The notes beneath the pieces are model-generated. The model ran no database searches, had not been told where the DNA came from, and saw nothing but the letters and a program-made list of their open reading frames with translations. Shown piece after piece: positions 24,362-33,998 of a stretch of DNA of 63,880 nucleotides. Source of the DNA: Nitrospira sp. (lineage in GTDB: Bacteria > Nitrospirota > Nitrospiria > Nitrospirales > Nitrospiraceae). The position numbers and the translations under genes were made by a program. Location: positions 1 through 63,880 of the forward strand of contig SWDG01000007.1 of assembly GCA_005116965.1 (NCBI GenBank), given 5' to 3'. Position 1 is the first letter of the stretch; each line of letters opens with the position of its first letter.

Positions 24362-25756
24362 ATGGGAGCTCTGATTCGGTTTCTGAAATCAGGACGATGG
24401 ATGGGGTTGAGACTCTTGGTCTGTGTCACAGGAATATTAGGTACGGTGTGGTTGGTTCAGCAGCCCTCGCTCGTTCAAGGGGCGAAGAATGCCTGTCCGC
24501 TCACCGTGAGACAGGAAACCAAAGCCGCCAAAGCGTTTAAGAAACTAGCACCGGTATTTCAAGAGCCTCGTTGCCTCAACTGTCACGGTGCGGTGAATCC
24601 GTTTTCCAAAACCGGTGCACACGGGGGCGGCTACATTGATATTCGGAAAGAGACGCAGCAGTTTCTCAAGATCCCGAGCTTCCAGAATTTTCTGATTGTG
24701 GGGGCCGACCCCGACGGGACGCGGACAGCCAAGACTGTTACGCAACTCAATGAAATTGCTGAGAGTCTATCGGAAATCTCTGACACTGACCTCATCCGGC
24801 AGAAGGCCTTCGATCCGATGCGGAAGGCTTGCAAAGAATGTCATATCTCGTCCTGGATCATTCCGATGAGACACAACCATTTTGTCGGCCGAAGCACCAA
24901 GGACATATGCGTGCACATGAAGACGTCCATACTCACCAATCAGCCGGACCTCTTTCTCCGCCACATGCAGGATGACGAACTGGTTCGGGAAGGATTTAAG
25001 GGAAGACGTGGCCTGCTCGATGCGATTGGCCCGGAACCTCCCACGATGTCATTCGCTACGCTTGAAAAGTATGCCAATGAATGGATCGACGCCATGGGTG
25101 GCAAGTTTCACCGCCCTCCCGATTGCGGGTGCGTGGTTCACGGTGATTACATTCTTGAATTCAGTTCGAAAATTGTCTCAACAAGCAAGGTTACTCCTGC
25201 GCAATCACAGGCATCGGCGACCATTCGCCTGGAAACCAAAGATGAGGAAGTCCCCAATGGCGAAACGAAGTACTCGGGACAAGGGATGATCGGCTACCAA
25301 ACTGGTCCGTTGCCGAAATGGAATACGTGCGACCCATTCGTTCAGGGAAAAGGCACGGTGCCCATGCGCGTGTTTCAGGCTTTCATTCACATCGATGAGC
25401 TGCCAGGTGAGTCGATTGTATCTCCAGGAGGTTCGGCGAAGATTGAACTGCTCTACGGCATACTCGGAATGTCGCAGGAAATCAGTACGGGCATGCACTA
25501 TATGCTTAATTATAAATGTGTCACCAATCAGCCCATGCTGGACCCCTTCTGGTCCACCATGTATGTCAGCGGGCGTGGCGAAGTAAGCACCGATCCGATG
25601 AAAATGTTTCTATTGAAGGATTGGACTTATGTAGGCCGAGACGGTGTGGTGGGGACTAAGACGCTCAGAAGTACGTGTGGTGGCATGTGTGACGAGGAAG
25701 TGGCGACGTTTACGCTCAAAGAGGGAGATGGTTCCAGAGATTCTTCACCGAAATAA
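24362..25756 (+). CDS. Exported di-haem cytochrome c-like protein with beta domain
   Basis: The ATG at 24362 follows gggaaga, giving 464 aa; an upstream TTG is less likely. A signal or anchor helix (about 16-40) precedes two c-type haem motifs, CLNCH (71-75) and CKECH (157-161), with methionines and histidines nearby as possible ligands. The C-terminal half (about 260-455) is a beta domain (DYILEFSSKIV, GQGMIGYQTG, STMYVSGRGEV) resembling a segment of the lipoprotein at 20776-22956. It probably carries electrons in the periplasm, but the partner is unknown. It ends the three-gene exported cluster. Confidence 0.72.
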   Translation: MGALIRFLKSGRWMGLRLLVCVTGILGTVWLVQQPSLVQGAKNACPLTVRQETKAAKAFKKLAPVFQEPRCLNCHGAVNPFSKTGAHGGGYIDIRKETQQFLKIPSFQNFLIVGADPDGTRTAKTVTQLNEIAESLSEISDTDLIRQKAFDPMRKACKECHISSWIIPMRHNHFVGRSTKDICVHMKTSILTNQPDLFLRHMQDDELVREGFKGRRGLLDAIGPEPPTMSFATLEKYANEWIDAMGGKFHRPPDCGCVVHGDYILEFSSKIVSTSKVTPAQSQASATIRLETKDEEVPNGETKYSGQGMIGYQTGPLPKWNTCDPFVQGKGTVPMRVFQAFIHIDELPGESIVSPGGSAKIELLYGILGMSQEISTGMHYMLNYKCVTNQPMLDPFWSTMYVSGRGEVSTDPMKMFLLKDWTYVGRDGVVGTKTLRSTCGGMCDEEVATFTLKEGDGSRDSSPK

Positions 25757-25871
25757 AAGTTGTGCGGGTTTTCATGGACACTTGGCGCGCGTGAGGCGTT
25801 TCGGTAAACCCTGACCCTGCACCCAAATCCGACCGTTTCACCATCCGCCTTCACTGCGCTGTCTACAGCCG

Positions 25872-27416
25872 TCACACCGCTGTGCCCATACGCGATTCAT
25901 CGACGAAGGTCTCCGTTGAATCGTCGATAGCCCGACCCTGACGGCCCTTCGCCGGGAGGATGTAGAGTTCTTTCGCGTCGATCTTCTCTTTCTTCTCGGG
26001 CGGCGGCGACATTTCGTAGACCACTGGCCGGCGGTGATCCGCCATTTGCAGCTCGGGATTGTAGACGCTGTTGAACTTCCAGAGCATCTTGATGAAGTTG
26101 GTTTGGCCCTTCATCAAGTGCCCCGCCGCAATCTTTGCCGTCCCCTTGAGCGCAGCCCAGCCCAGATGTTTCTTGTTCAAGACCTGTTGGGTCTTGACGA
26201 GTTCCGCGTAAAATTCAGGAAGCGGCATCTTGGTCGGCATCACGGCGTGCTGAATGTCGAACAGGCGGTAGTCCCGCGTGTGCATCTTGCGGGATTCCGT
26301 CACCCAGCTCTCGGTGCCGGGATACGGGGTGTTGACGCTGATATTCACGATCTCCGGGATGTCCAAGCACCACTGCCGAACAACTTCAAACCGTTGCCGG
26401 TCCCAGTCCGGATCGGCGATGAGATTGATGGCGACGGTGATCCCGAGGGATCGAGCGAATTCAAGCGCCTCGAAGTTTCGGCCCAACGAGATGCGTTTGC
26501 GGTGCATCTTGAGGCCTTCCGCATCAATGGCCTCGACGCCCAAGAACATGTACTGCAATCCGAGCGTCTTCCAAAATTGGAAGACTTCCTTGTTGCGCAG
26601 CAGGACATCGCCGCGCGTCTCCATATAATACTGCTTCTTGATCCCGCGCCGCGCCACCGCTTCGCCGATCTCCATGCCCTGTTTGCCCTGGATGAAGGCG
26701 ACGTCGTCAACGAGGAAAATCCCTGGTTCTTGAACTTGCTCCAGCTCCTCGACGGCTTTCTCCGGACTGACCATGCGATAGCTACGCCCATAAAAGGTCC
26801 AGGCGCTGCAGAAGGAACAATCCCATGGACAGCCTCGCGCAAACTCGACCGAGGCGCAGGGGTCAAGCACACCAATGAAGTATTTGTGCCGGTTTCTGAG
26901 CAGATCGCGCGCGGGACGGACATCATCCAGATTTTCGATGAATTGTGGCGGTGGTCCTTCACCGTCCAGCGTCACTACTCCCGGGACTTTGGTGATGGCC
27001 TTGCGATCCTGTTCAACCGCCATCAGCAATTTAGGAACGGCAACCTCTCCTTCGCCCTTGAGGACGCAATCGATGGCCCCGTTGCCGTGTTCCAAAAAGT
27101 CCTTCGCCACAAATGAGGCACTATGGCCACCGACGAAGACGAAGCTGTTGGGCAACTCTTTTTTCGTTAACTTTGCCAGGTCCACGATTTCCGGAACGTT
27201 CGCCAAGTAGTTACACCCGAATGCCACCGCGTCGGGTTTCCAGGAACGGATGAGCGCTTCATAGTCTTTCCACGTATCAGCCTGCAGATCGATCAGGCGA
27301 ACTTCATGCCCAGCTTGGCGAACTGCCTGAGCCACCATCTCCAAACCGAGCGGCTCCAGACGTAGATAGATCTTGGTGTACATGAGCGGACCTGGATGGA
27401 CTGCGAGAAACTTCAT
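25872..27416 (-). CDS. hpnR: Hopanoid C-3 methylase HpnR (B12-binding radical SAM)
   Basis: The ATG at 27416 follows caggagg, giving 514 aa. The N-terminal cobalamin-binding domain (1-150; MKFLAVHPGPLMYTKIYLRL, FVGGHSASFVAKDFLEHG) is followed by a radical-SAM core with the 4Fe-4S motif CPWDCSFC (Cys196, Cys200, Cys203), then DDVAFIQGK, YYMETRGDVLLRNKEVF and FLGVEAID. The sequence agrees with HpnR along its whole length, including the C-terminal FNSVYNPELQMADHRRP region. It methylates C-3 of the hopanoid A-ring using S-adenosylmethionine and B12. Other hopanoid genes are not in this window. Confidence 0.92.
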   Translation of the reverse strand: MKFLAVHPGPLMYTKIYLRLEPLGLEMVAQAVRQAGHEVRLIDLQADTWKDYEALIRSWKPDAVAFGCNYLANVPEIVDLAKLTKKELPNSFVFVGGHSASFVAKDFLEHGNGAIDCVLKGEGEVAVPKLLMAVEQDRKAITKVPGVVTLDGEGPPPQFIENLDDVRPARDLLRNRHKYFIGVLDPCASVEFARGCPWDCSFCSAWTFYGRSYRMVSPEKAVEELEQVQEPGIFLVDDVAFIQGKQGMEIGEAVARRGIKKQYYMETRGDVLLRNKEVFQFWKTLGLQYMFLGVEAIDAEGLKMHRKRISLGRNFEALEFARSLGITVAINLIADPDWDRQRFEVVRQWCLDIPEIVNISVNTPYPGTESWVTESRKMHTRDYRLFDIQHAVMPTKMPLPEFYAELVKTQQVLNKKHLGWAALKGTAKIAAGHLMKGQTNFIKMLWKFNSVYNPELQMADHRRPVVYEMSPPPEKKEKIDAKELYILPAKGRQGRAIDDSTETFVDESRMGTAV

Positions 27417-27638
27417 TGCCCAAACCTCCTGGTCTATAACACGCTGGCCAGATGCCAATTATTCGGAAGACAAGCGAAAGGCCCGGCCAGTGAATTGATC
27501 ATGATGTGGTAACTGATGCGGGGACGGATTGTGCCAGAATGGAGGCCTTGGTGCAACTTTTAAGTGCGCAAGACTTAAGATGATTCATCGAAAATTAGCT
27601 AAGACTGTCTAGATTTTCCGTACCCCAGTCCTTACCAT

Positions 27639-28007
27639 ATGGGCATGGTGCCGCTCGAACGGACCCTGCGTCAGCGCCTCATTGATCTCCTGACGGATAC
27701 TCGAATGGCCACCGATCAATTGGCTCGCATGCTCGGGATTCCAGAACGGCAGGTAGAGGAGCACTTGGCTCATGTGGTAAAAACGGTGTCGCGGGACCGC
27801 TCACGACGGTTTGTCCTCGAGCCGTCCATCTGTTTGGATTGTAAATTTATGTTCCGTGATCGCACCAGATTGACACGACCAAGCCGCTGTCCACAATGCC
27901 GAAGCGAAGGGATCTCCGCTCCACGCTACGGAATCGACTCTCTCGGATCAGGATTGACTCACGCGAACACGAAGGTGTCACAGCGAAGAGACGCCTGGAA
28001 AGGATGA
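27639..28007 (+). CDS. Helix-turn-helix plus zinc-ribbon putative regulator
   Basis: This 122-aa protein has an N-terminal winged-helix-like part (TDQLARMLGIPERQVEEHLAHV, about 25-47, quoted only in part as evidence) and a C-terminal zinc ribbon with CLDC (about 66-69) and CPQC (about 85-88). This layout resembles predicted transcription factors that fuse a helix-turn-helix to a Zn-ribbon. The gene is divergent from hpnR across 222 bp and its stop overlaps the next start (ATGA). Control of hpnR is possible but not shown. Confidence 0.75.
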   Translation: MGMVPLERTLRQRLIDLLTDTRMATDQLARMLGIPERQVEEHLAHVVKTVSRDRSRRFVLEPSICLDCKFMFRDRTRLTRPSRCPQCRSEGISAPRYGIDSLGSGLTHANTKVSQRRDAWKG

Positions 28008-28231
28008 CGATGATAACCGCACGACTTGTCCTCTGTGCCCTCTGCTTGATGATGCACGGCTGCTCCGATCAAAAAGCAAACGAGCTGTTTGAAACGGCGG
28101 CCTTCGAAGAAAACCAGGGGAATGTCCCCCATGCCAAGCAGCTCTACCAAGAACTGGTGAATCTCTATCCATCCACCAAAGTGGCTGAGATCGCTCGTGC
28201 ACGGCTCGCTGACCTAGACAGCAAAAAATAG
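28004..28231 (+). CDS. Small lipoprotein with a TPR-like helix pair
   Basis: The 75-aa reading frame from ATG 28004 overlaps the preceding stop by four bases. A lipoprotein signal ends MHGC (Cys20). The mature part has one TPR-like helical hairpin: ELFETAAFEENQGNVPHAKQ, then LYQELVNLYPSTKVAEIA. Such short TPR lipoproteins resemble N-terminal pieces of BamD/YbgF-type assembly factors, but this one is too short for a definite assignment. It is co-transcribed with the zinc-ribbon regulator. Confidence 0.75.
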   Translation: MTMITARLVLCALCLMMHGCSDQKANELFETAAFEENQGNVPHAKQLYQELVNLYPSTKVAEIARARLADLDSKK

Positions 28232-28523
28232 ACGCTGGCGCATTGCCAGCAAGTCGGTGGTGCCACCTGAGAAAGGCTCTTTCAATACCTTAGGCTCAGC
28301 GGGTTTGTCTGTGGAGAGGCTCGTCTTGGCTCGCCTCGCAGACTCTTCGATGCGGGCTGAGTTGGCGAAGCGGGCGCGCCAGAGTCGGGTGAGTGAGAAC
28401 AGTGGATCTTGTGCGCATCCTGCATGGCTGTCCAGCGTCGTCTCAACCCTTGATGCTCGTAATGGCTACAGGGGCAGCATGCGTTGTTTCGCAGCCTGCT
28501 CGGCAACGGTCAGCCTGACGGCG

Positions 28524-29360
28524 TCATGAATGAATGGACGTCTCCGGCCCTTGTCGCGGGTGCCATGGAAAAAACGCATTGGTCGTCGCTTGATAGGCTT
28601 TATACGCTTCCCCACGGCTTATAAGGGCTTGCTCTTCCGCCCGTGGAATACCAGTCACCTTGTACAGTAACAAGCCCATCCCGATCGGACCAATCCAGGT
28701 GAATAACCAGCCGGGTGCCCCCATCGTCATGACGACATACGAGCACCAGTGCAGCCAGTCGAAAAAGTAATTCGGGTGGCGGGAGTAGTGCCACAGCCCC
28801 TCTCTGCAGACGCGGCCCTCATTCTTCGGATCGGCGCGGAAATGAGCAAGCTGCCGGTCTGCCTTCGCTTCACCAGCGACGGCCACGCTCCAGATCAGCA
28901 ATCCGACCATCTCGACCACTGAAGATGGAATACGGGTATTCCAGAGCACCACCAGAAACGGAAGGGAAAAAACCGCCACGGACAGCGCCTTCCATTGAAA
29001 ATACACAAACATATTCACCGACTCTGCATCACCCCATTTTTGTCGCAGGCGGCGGTAGCGAGCATCCTCTGATTGCCCGTCCACCCGTTGGAAATAGATA
29101 TGGAGTCCCAGACGGCCGGCATAGAGCAGAACCAGCATTGCTGTGAGCAGGATGCGCTCGACTCCGGCGGGAGCCTGAGTCATGTACGACAACACCGAGG
29201 CGATCAGCCCCGCACACCACGCGACGTCGGCGATCGCGGCATTTTTTGTCTTCCGCTGCACAACCCACAGGAAACCCATGACGACCGCCATGAGGACATA
29301 GGTGATGACGACAAGCTGCAACGGATCCGATACGTCTATTCCTTCTTCTGGTCCCATCAT
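28524..29360 (-). CDS. DUF1295 membrane protein (steroid 5-alpha-reductase-like)
   Basis: This 278-aa integral membrane protein has about six or seven helices and the family signature near the C-terminus: GLWHYSRHPNYFFDWLHW followed by a GWLFTWIGPIGMG helix. DUF1295 members are related to steroid 5-alpha-reductases and isoprenylcysteine methyltransferases and bind NADPH or S-adenosylmethionine. The substrate here is unknown. The start (ATGATG) follows gaaggg, nine bases after the RmlD-like gene, so both are probably one transcript. A hopanoid or lipid substrate would fit the neighbourhood but is inference. Confidence 0.88.
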   Translation of the reverse strand: MMGPEEGIDVSDPLQLVVITYVLMAVVMGFLWVVQRKTKNAAIADVAWCAGLIASVLSYMTQAPAGVERILLTAMLVLLYAGRLGLHIYFQRVDGQSEDARYRRLRQKWGDAESVNMFVYFQWKALSVAVFSLPFLVVLWNTRIPSSVVEMVGLLIWSVAVAGEAKADRQLAHFRADPKNEGRVCREGLWHYSRHPNYFFDWLHWCSYVVMTMGAPGWLFTWIGPIGMGLLLYKVTGIPRAEEQALISRGEAYKAYQATTNAFFPWHPRQGPETSIHS

Positions 29361-29369
29361 CCCTTCCCT

Positions 29370-30251
29370 TTACGACACACTCGGTTCATAGTCCCATACG
29401 TCGATACCTTGGCGCTTCCGATCCTTCAACCAACTGCAAAACCCTGGGATAGGAAACGACAAGAGCGTCTGGAGTTTTTCACAGTCTAAGGAAAGATCCG
29501 CAGGCCTGGGAGCACCGGTATGTTCCCCAGCGGATCCTTCAACCAAATGGCCTTGCAGCTCTGGATACCACGGTAGCAGCGCCTGTCCGATCTCCCAGCG
29601 TGACAGCCGTTCTCGTCCCCCCAGGTGGTAGAGACCGGGAGCGTCTTGATCGAGTAACTCCCATACCGAGCGGGTAATCGCCCCGGCCGGCAACGGGCAA
29701 CGGAATTCATCGCCATAGAGCGTCACCTGCTTGCCATTCTTCACAGACCGACACATATCTTCCACGAAACTTCGATCGCCATACTGTGAGGCACCCGCCG
29801 TGAGCACGATCCGAACCGCCGTATGCCGAGGATTCTCCAACACGCGCTGTTCCGCTTCAAGCTTGGTCTTGCCGTAGATATTGATCGGATTGGGCTCATC
29901 TGTCTCTTGGTACCAACCCGCCTTGCCGTTGAATACTTCGCCGCTCGACAAGAAGATAAAGGGAATGTCCCGGGAGAGTCGAGCCAGATACGCCGTGGTG
30001 TCCACATTCATACGACGAGCTACATGAGGATTTCGCTCGCACTCTGTCGTTCGACTTACAGCCGCGCAGTGGATGACTGCGTTGGGCTTGAGACACTGCC
30101 ACACCTGTTCAGTGGCGGCGTGATCCGTGAGATCAAGGTCAGCCCGGCTGAGGCCACAGACCTCCCATTCTGGCGCCCATCGAGCGGCGGACTTCACGAA
30201 GTACTGTCCTATCAGTCCCGCCGTTCCGGTGACGATGACACGTGGCTTCAT
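29370..30251 (-). CDS. RmlD-like NAD(P)-dependent sugar reductase
   Basis: This 293-aa short-chain dehydrogenase has a Rossmann start VTGTAGLIGQYFV (residues 6-18), the NAVIHCAA turn and the catalytic YGKTK (about 150-154), with FLSSGEVFNG supplying the Ser/Thr. Substrate-side features (GASQYGDRSFVEDM, LYHLGGRERLSRWEIGQALL) match dTDP-4-dehydrorhamnose reductase-like enzymes. It may make or reduce a nucleotide sugar. It is unclear whether it is RmlD itself because no other rml gene is nearby. It is upstream of, and probably co-transcribed with, the DUF1295 gene. Confidence 0.82.
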   Translation of the reverse strand: MKPRVIVTGTAGLIGQYFVKSAARWAPEWEVCGLSRADLDLTDHAATEQVWQCLKPNAVIHCAAVSRTTECERNPHVARRMNVDTTAYLARLSRDIPFIFLSSGEVFNGKAGWYQETDEPNPINIYGKTKLEAEQRVLENPRHTAVRIVLTAGASQYGDRSFVEDMCRSVKNGKQVTLYGDEFRCPLPAGAITRSVWELLDQDAPGLYHLGGRERLSRWEIGQALLPWYPELQGHLVEGSAGEHTGAPRPADLSLDCEKLQTLLSFPIPGFCSWLKDRKRQGIDVWDYEPSVS

Positions 30252-30538
30252 AGTGCGTCAATGGGGAAAGCGCGCACGTAGCAACCGCCTCACGCAAGCC
30301 ATCTGGAGCATTGGCCGCAGTTGATGATGCCCATGATGAGGTGCCATCGATGCGCATCGACTCAAATGGAAGACCGCAGATTGTACGACTTCAGGCTGTT
30401 CGTTTGGAAGATGCGATACGCGATGAATAGTCTGTATCGGGCGGGGTCCACCAGGGCCTACCGCCACAGGTTCACATGCTGGCTGGCACAGAGGTCGAGA
30501 ATGGGGGGAGGGATTTCGTCATTCCGGTTTCCTCACGA

Positions 30539-33500
30539 CTACGCTGCTTTCGATTCCGTCTCGGCTGGGACCTGGCCATGCGGCAACCAGCGATTCAGGG
30601 CCGCTGTTAGGGATTTACTCGTGACCGGCTTACTGAGAAAGTCATCCATGCCGGCCGCTTGACATCGATCACGATCCTCCTGCATCGCGTTGGCCGTCAT
30701 CGCGATGATCGGCAGGTGTTGTGACTTGCCGACCGCTTGCAGAAGACTCGCCTCCAAGTTTCTGATCACTCGTGTCGCTTCAAAGCCATCCATCTCAGGC
30801 ATCTGACAGTCCATAAAAACCAAGTCGTACGAAATCCGTGCGAGCGACTCGACCGCTTCTCGCCTGCTGGCGGCAACATTGACCCGATAGCCAAGTTTTT
30901 CAATCATCTTGGCTGCGACCTTTTGATTGACCGGGTTGTCCTCGACCACCAAAATAAGCGGACGAGCCTTCATCATGGATTCCAATACCGTGTGCTGCGT
31001 AATAATCGAAGTCGCTGCGCAATCGGCTGACCTCCCAATACGAGGCAGGTGTCCCAGGGCGGTGCCGAGACACTCGAACAGCAGCGACCGGCGAATCGGT
31101 CTCGTCAGGTACGCGTCGAACCCAGCCTCCTGCGCTGCTTGGGCATCTCCACGTTGACCACCCGATGTCAGAAGCACCAGCCGCGTGGCCCTGATCGCCT
31201 GATCTGACTTGATCCGCTGGGCTAATTCCAGCCCATTCATGCCAGGCATGTGCAAATCCAAAATGGCTAAATCAAACGGCGTACGACGAGCAACCGCCTG
31301 ACGCAGACAGTGCAAGGCCAGCTCCCCATTCTCGACACTTTGGCACGTGACATCTACTCCGGTAAGATAGCGCTCAAGAACCCTCCGATTCGTGGCATGA
31401 TCGTCCACGATCAGAATGTTCCGGCCTTTGAGCGCCACTTGAGGCGGAAAAACTGGCTGGGCACCTTCTGGTTGAAGCTGAAAAGGCACGGTAATCCAAA
31501 ACACACTGCCGACACCAACCGTGCTGTCTACACCGATTCGCCCACCAAGCAATTCCACAAGCTTTTTGCAGATGGCCAGTCCGAGCCCCGTGCCGCCGTA
31601 TTTCCTTGTGGTGGAGCCGTCTGCTTGCGTGAAGGATTGAAAAAGTTTGGCCTGTTGGTCTGGCGCGATACCGATTCCGGTATCTGACACTTCAATTCGG
31701 AACCACTGACGCGGTGGAGTCACGATTGTCGATGTAGCGCGCTCAGGCTTTCCCGAAGTACTGATCGTCACAATGATTTCGCCCTGTTCAGTAAATTTAA
31801 TGGCATTGCCGACCACATTCACCATAATTTGGCGCAGACGACCAGGGTCACCTTGCAACAGTGTTGGCAGACCGGCTTGCACAAGAGAGGTGAGTTCCAG
31901 ACCCTTGGCATTGGCCTGTTCTCCAAGGAGACCAAGGGTATCCTCCACCGTCGTGTGAAGGTCGAAGTTGACGTGCTCCAGGTCCAGCTTCCCAGCTTCG
32001 ATTTTGGAGAAGTCGAGGATCTCGTTGATGATGTCCAGGAGGTGTTCGCTGGATAGCCGGACAGTCTCCGCATATTCGCGCTGCTCCGGGGTTAACGCCG
32101 TGTCGAGCAGAAGCCCTGTCATGCCGATGACCCCGTTCATCGGGGTTCGGATCTCATGGCTCATTGTGGACAGGAACTCTGCCTTGGCCTTCACAGCCTC
32201 CAACGCTTGATCTCTGGCCTCTTCGAGATCCTTGTTCTTTTGTTCCAAATCCTGTGCAGCCTGTGTCAGCTGGACCTCTGCCAATTTCTGGGCTGTGATA
32301 TCGATCGCAAACTTCATGACCTTCGAGACCTTGCCCCCTGTATCAAAGATCGGGCTGTAAGAGGCCTGGATCCAGACCTCTCTCCCCCCCTTGCCGATGC
32401 ACCGATACACCCCAGCATCAAACTCTCCCCGGTTCAACTTCTGCCAGAAAACGCTATAGGCCTGGCTACTCGCATAGACTGAATCACAGAACATCCGGTG
32501 ATGCTGCCACAAGACTTCATCAAGCCCATAACCCATCACGTGTAGGAAGTTGTCGTTGGCCATCAGGAGCGTTCCGTCGTGCGCGAATTCGGCGATCCCC
32601 TGTACTGCGTTGATGGCAAGGGAGACGCTTCTCAGCTCCGCCGTAGTTGCGGCAATTTCGACCTGTGCCTGCTCACGAGCGCAGAACTGGCTCAGCTGGT
32701 CGGCGACGGACTGGAATGTCGTCAGGAGCGAGCGATCTTCGGGCAGGATCTCGTGATGGAAAAATTCCAGCACGGCATAGACACGGTCAGCCAGTCTGAC
32801 GGGAAAGGCTGCCGCCGCATGGAAACCTGCCTGCTCAGCCAAAGCCGCTCGAGGGAAATTTAGATCCTGAGTCACATCTGCAATCCATTCCGGTTTGGTA
32901 CTCGCCCACACCCGACCGGGTAGCCCGACACCGCACTGAAAGGTCAGCTCTCGGCTTGCCGTGCCGTAGTGCTCCGATGCGGTGCCCGACACAGTCCACA
33001 TGGAGTGGCATCGAAGTCTCTGGGCCGACTCATCCACCACCCACAGTAACCCCTCATCCCACCCCAAGTTTTCACAAACCGGTTGCAGCATCGCCGCCAT
33101 CGCATTGTCCAGTCCGGAAGCGCAAGCCAACACGTTAGCGACCTCGTGCTGGAGAGTCAGCCTCTGCTCAAGTTGCTTCTGCTTTGTAATATCCCTATGG
33201 GTGCCAAGGACACGGAGGGGTGCACCATCTTGAGTTCGTGGAACAATCTTTCCTCGTGCAGCAATCCATTTGTAGGACCCATCCTTGCACCGCATCCGAT
33301 AATCAGCAGCACACCGTGAATTCCCCCCCTGGACCAGTTGCTGAAGAGCGGCCCGAGCCTCCAACCGATCATCTCGATGGATAAGAGCACACCATTCGTC
33401 GAAGCTATTTCCGACGGCACCCTCTGCGTAGCCGAACAGGGCATTCCACTCGTTTGAACGCACCACGCTGTTCGCGGTGACATCCCATTCCCACGCACCA

Positions 33501-33589
33501 ATACCACTACCTTCGAGCGCGAATGCCCAGTACTGGTTGTTGAGATGTACCGTCCGTGCAGTCGCGTTTCCTGAGTTCCAGTGGGTCAT
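30539..33589 (-). CDS. Hybrid sensor histidine kinase (PAS-GAF-PAS-HisKA-HATPase-REC-REC)
   Basis: This 1016-aa soluble kinase has, in order, a PAS/PAC domain (about 20-130), a GAF domain (about 150-300), a second PAS/PAC (about 325-445), a coiled coil, and HisKA with the phospho-accepting His in [15 protein letters not shown] (about 495-510). An HATPase follows with [18 protein letters not shown], then a receiver ([26 protein letters not shown]) and a second receiver ([30 protein letters not shown]). There is no Hpt domain or TM helix, so signals are cytosolic and phosphotransfer needs another protein. No cognate regulator is adjacent. Confidence 0.93.
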   Translation of the reverse strand: MTHWNSGNATARTVHLNNQYWAFALEGSGIGAWEWDVTANSVVRSNEWNALFGYAEGAVGNSFDEWCALIHRDDRLEARAALQQLVQGGNSRCAADYRMRCKDGSYKWIAARGKIVPRTQDGAPLRVLGTHRDITKQKQLEQRLTLQHEVANVLACASGLDNAMAAMLQPVCENLGWDEGLLWVVDESAQRLRCHSMWTVSGTASEHYGTASRELTFQCGVGLPGRVWASTKPEWIADVTQDLNFPRAALAEQAGFHAAAAFPVRLADRVYAVLEFFHHEILPEDRSLLTTFQSVADQLSQFCAREQAQVEIAATTAELRSVSLAINAVQGIAEFAHDGTLLMANDNFLHVMGYGLDEVLWQHHRMFCDSVYASSQAYSVFWQKLNRGEFDAGVYRCIGKGGREVWIQASYSPIFDTGGKVSKVMKFAIDITAQKLAEVQLTQAAQDLEQKNKDLEEARDQALEAVKAKAEFLSTMSHEIRTPMNGVIGMTGLLLDTALTPEQREYAETVRLSSEHLLDIINEILDFSKIEAGKLDLEHVNFDLHTTVEDTLGLLGEQANAKGLELTSLVQAGLPTLLQGDPGRLRQIMVNVVGNAIKFTEQGEIIVTISTSGKPERATSTIVTPPRQWFRIEVSDTGIGIAPDQQAKLFQSFTQADGSTTRKYGGTGLGLAICKKLVELLGGRIGVDSTVGVGSVFWITVPFQLQPEGAQPVFPPQVALKGRNILIVDDHATNRRVLERYLTGVDVTCQSVENGELALHCLRQAVARRTPFDLAILDLHMPGMNGLELAQRIKSDQAIRATRLVLLTSGGQRGDAQAAQEAGFDAYLTRPIRRSLLFECLGTALGHLPRIGRSADCAATSIITQHTVLESMMKARPLILVVEDNPVNQKVAAKMIEKLGYRVNVAASRREAVESLARISYDLVFMDCQMPEMDGFEATRVIRNLEASLLQAVGKSQHLPIIAMTANAMQEDRDRCQAAGMDDFLSKPVTSKSLTAALNRWLPHGQVPAETESKAA

Positions 33590-33998
33590 GAGGACACCGG
33601 ATGTGGGAGGAAACGCTCACTATATTGTTGGTGGTCGTCCGAGGAATGTTGAAACAGGCAGGAGCGGTATCGATTCCAGAATGAGTCTGCGTTCATGCGT
33701 CGCTCCCTGATCCTCTGCCTGGCGATGCTGAACCCTTCTGGCTCACACCGACCGGCAGAGACCTGAGCGGCACAGAATCGGCCAAACATACCATCGCCTG
33801 TCTTTCAGACTCGATGGTGCTCTTCTCTGCTCCGTCGTTATATCGGTAGGCTATCGGCAGATCTTGAGGAAATGTAGCGCGGAGAGTTCAGCAGCCCTCC
33901 CACAAGACACCCATCGTGCAGGAGTCTTGGCCGACGCTTCCATCCATATGGTCACCTTCGATCACAAGAGCGATCGGTCGTATACCAGGTAGGACTTC
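33590..33998. other. Intergenic stretch with no recognised gene
   Basis: These 409 bases separate the minus-strand EttA gene from the minus-strand hybrid kinase gene. Short open frames exist, but none has a convincing start or family match. The region probably holds the kinase promoter and the ettA terminator. I see no strong hairpin. Confidence 0.6.

Noticed and set aside
28257-28529. 90-codon plus-strand frame in the gap before the DUF1295 gene
   Set aside because: Composition is Ser/Ala/Arg-rich without motif, and the start lacks a ribosome site. The 292-base gap otherwise shows only a short 6-bp hairpin at 28234-28250.
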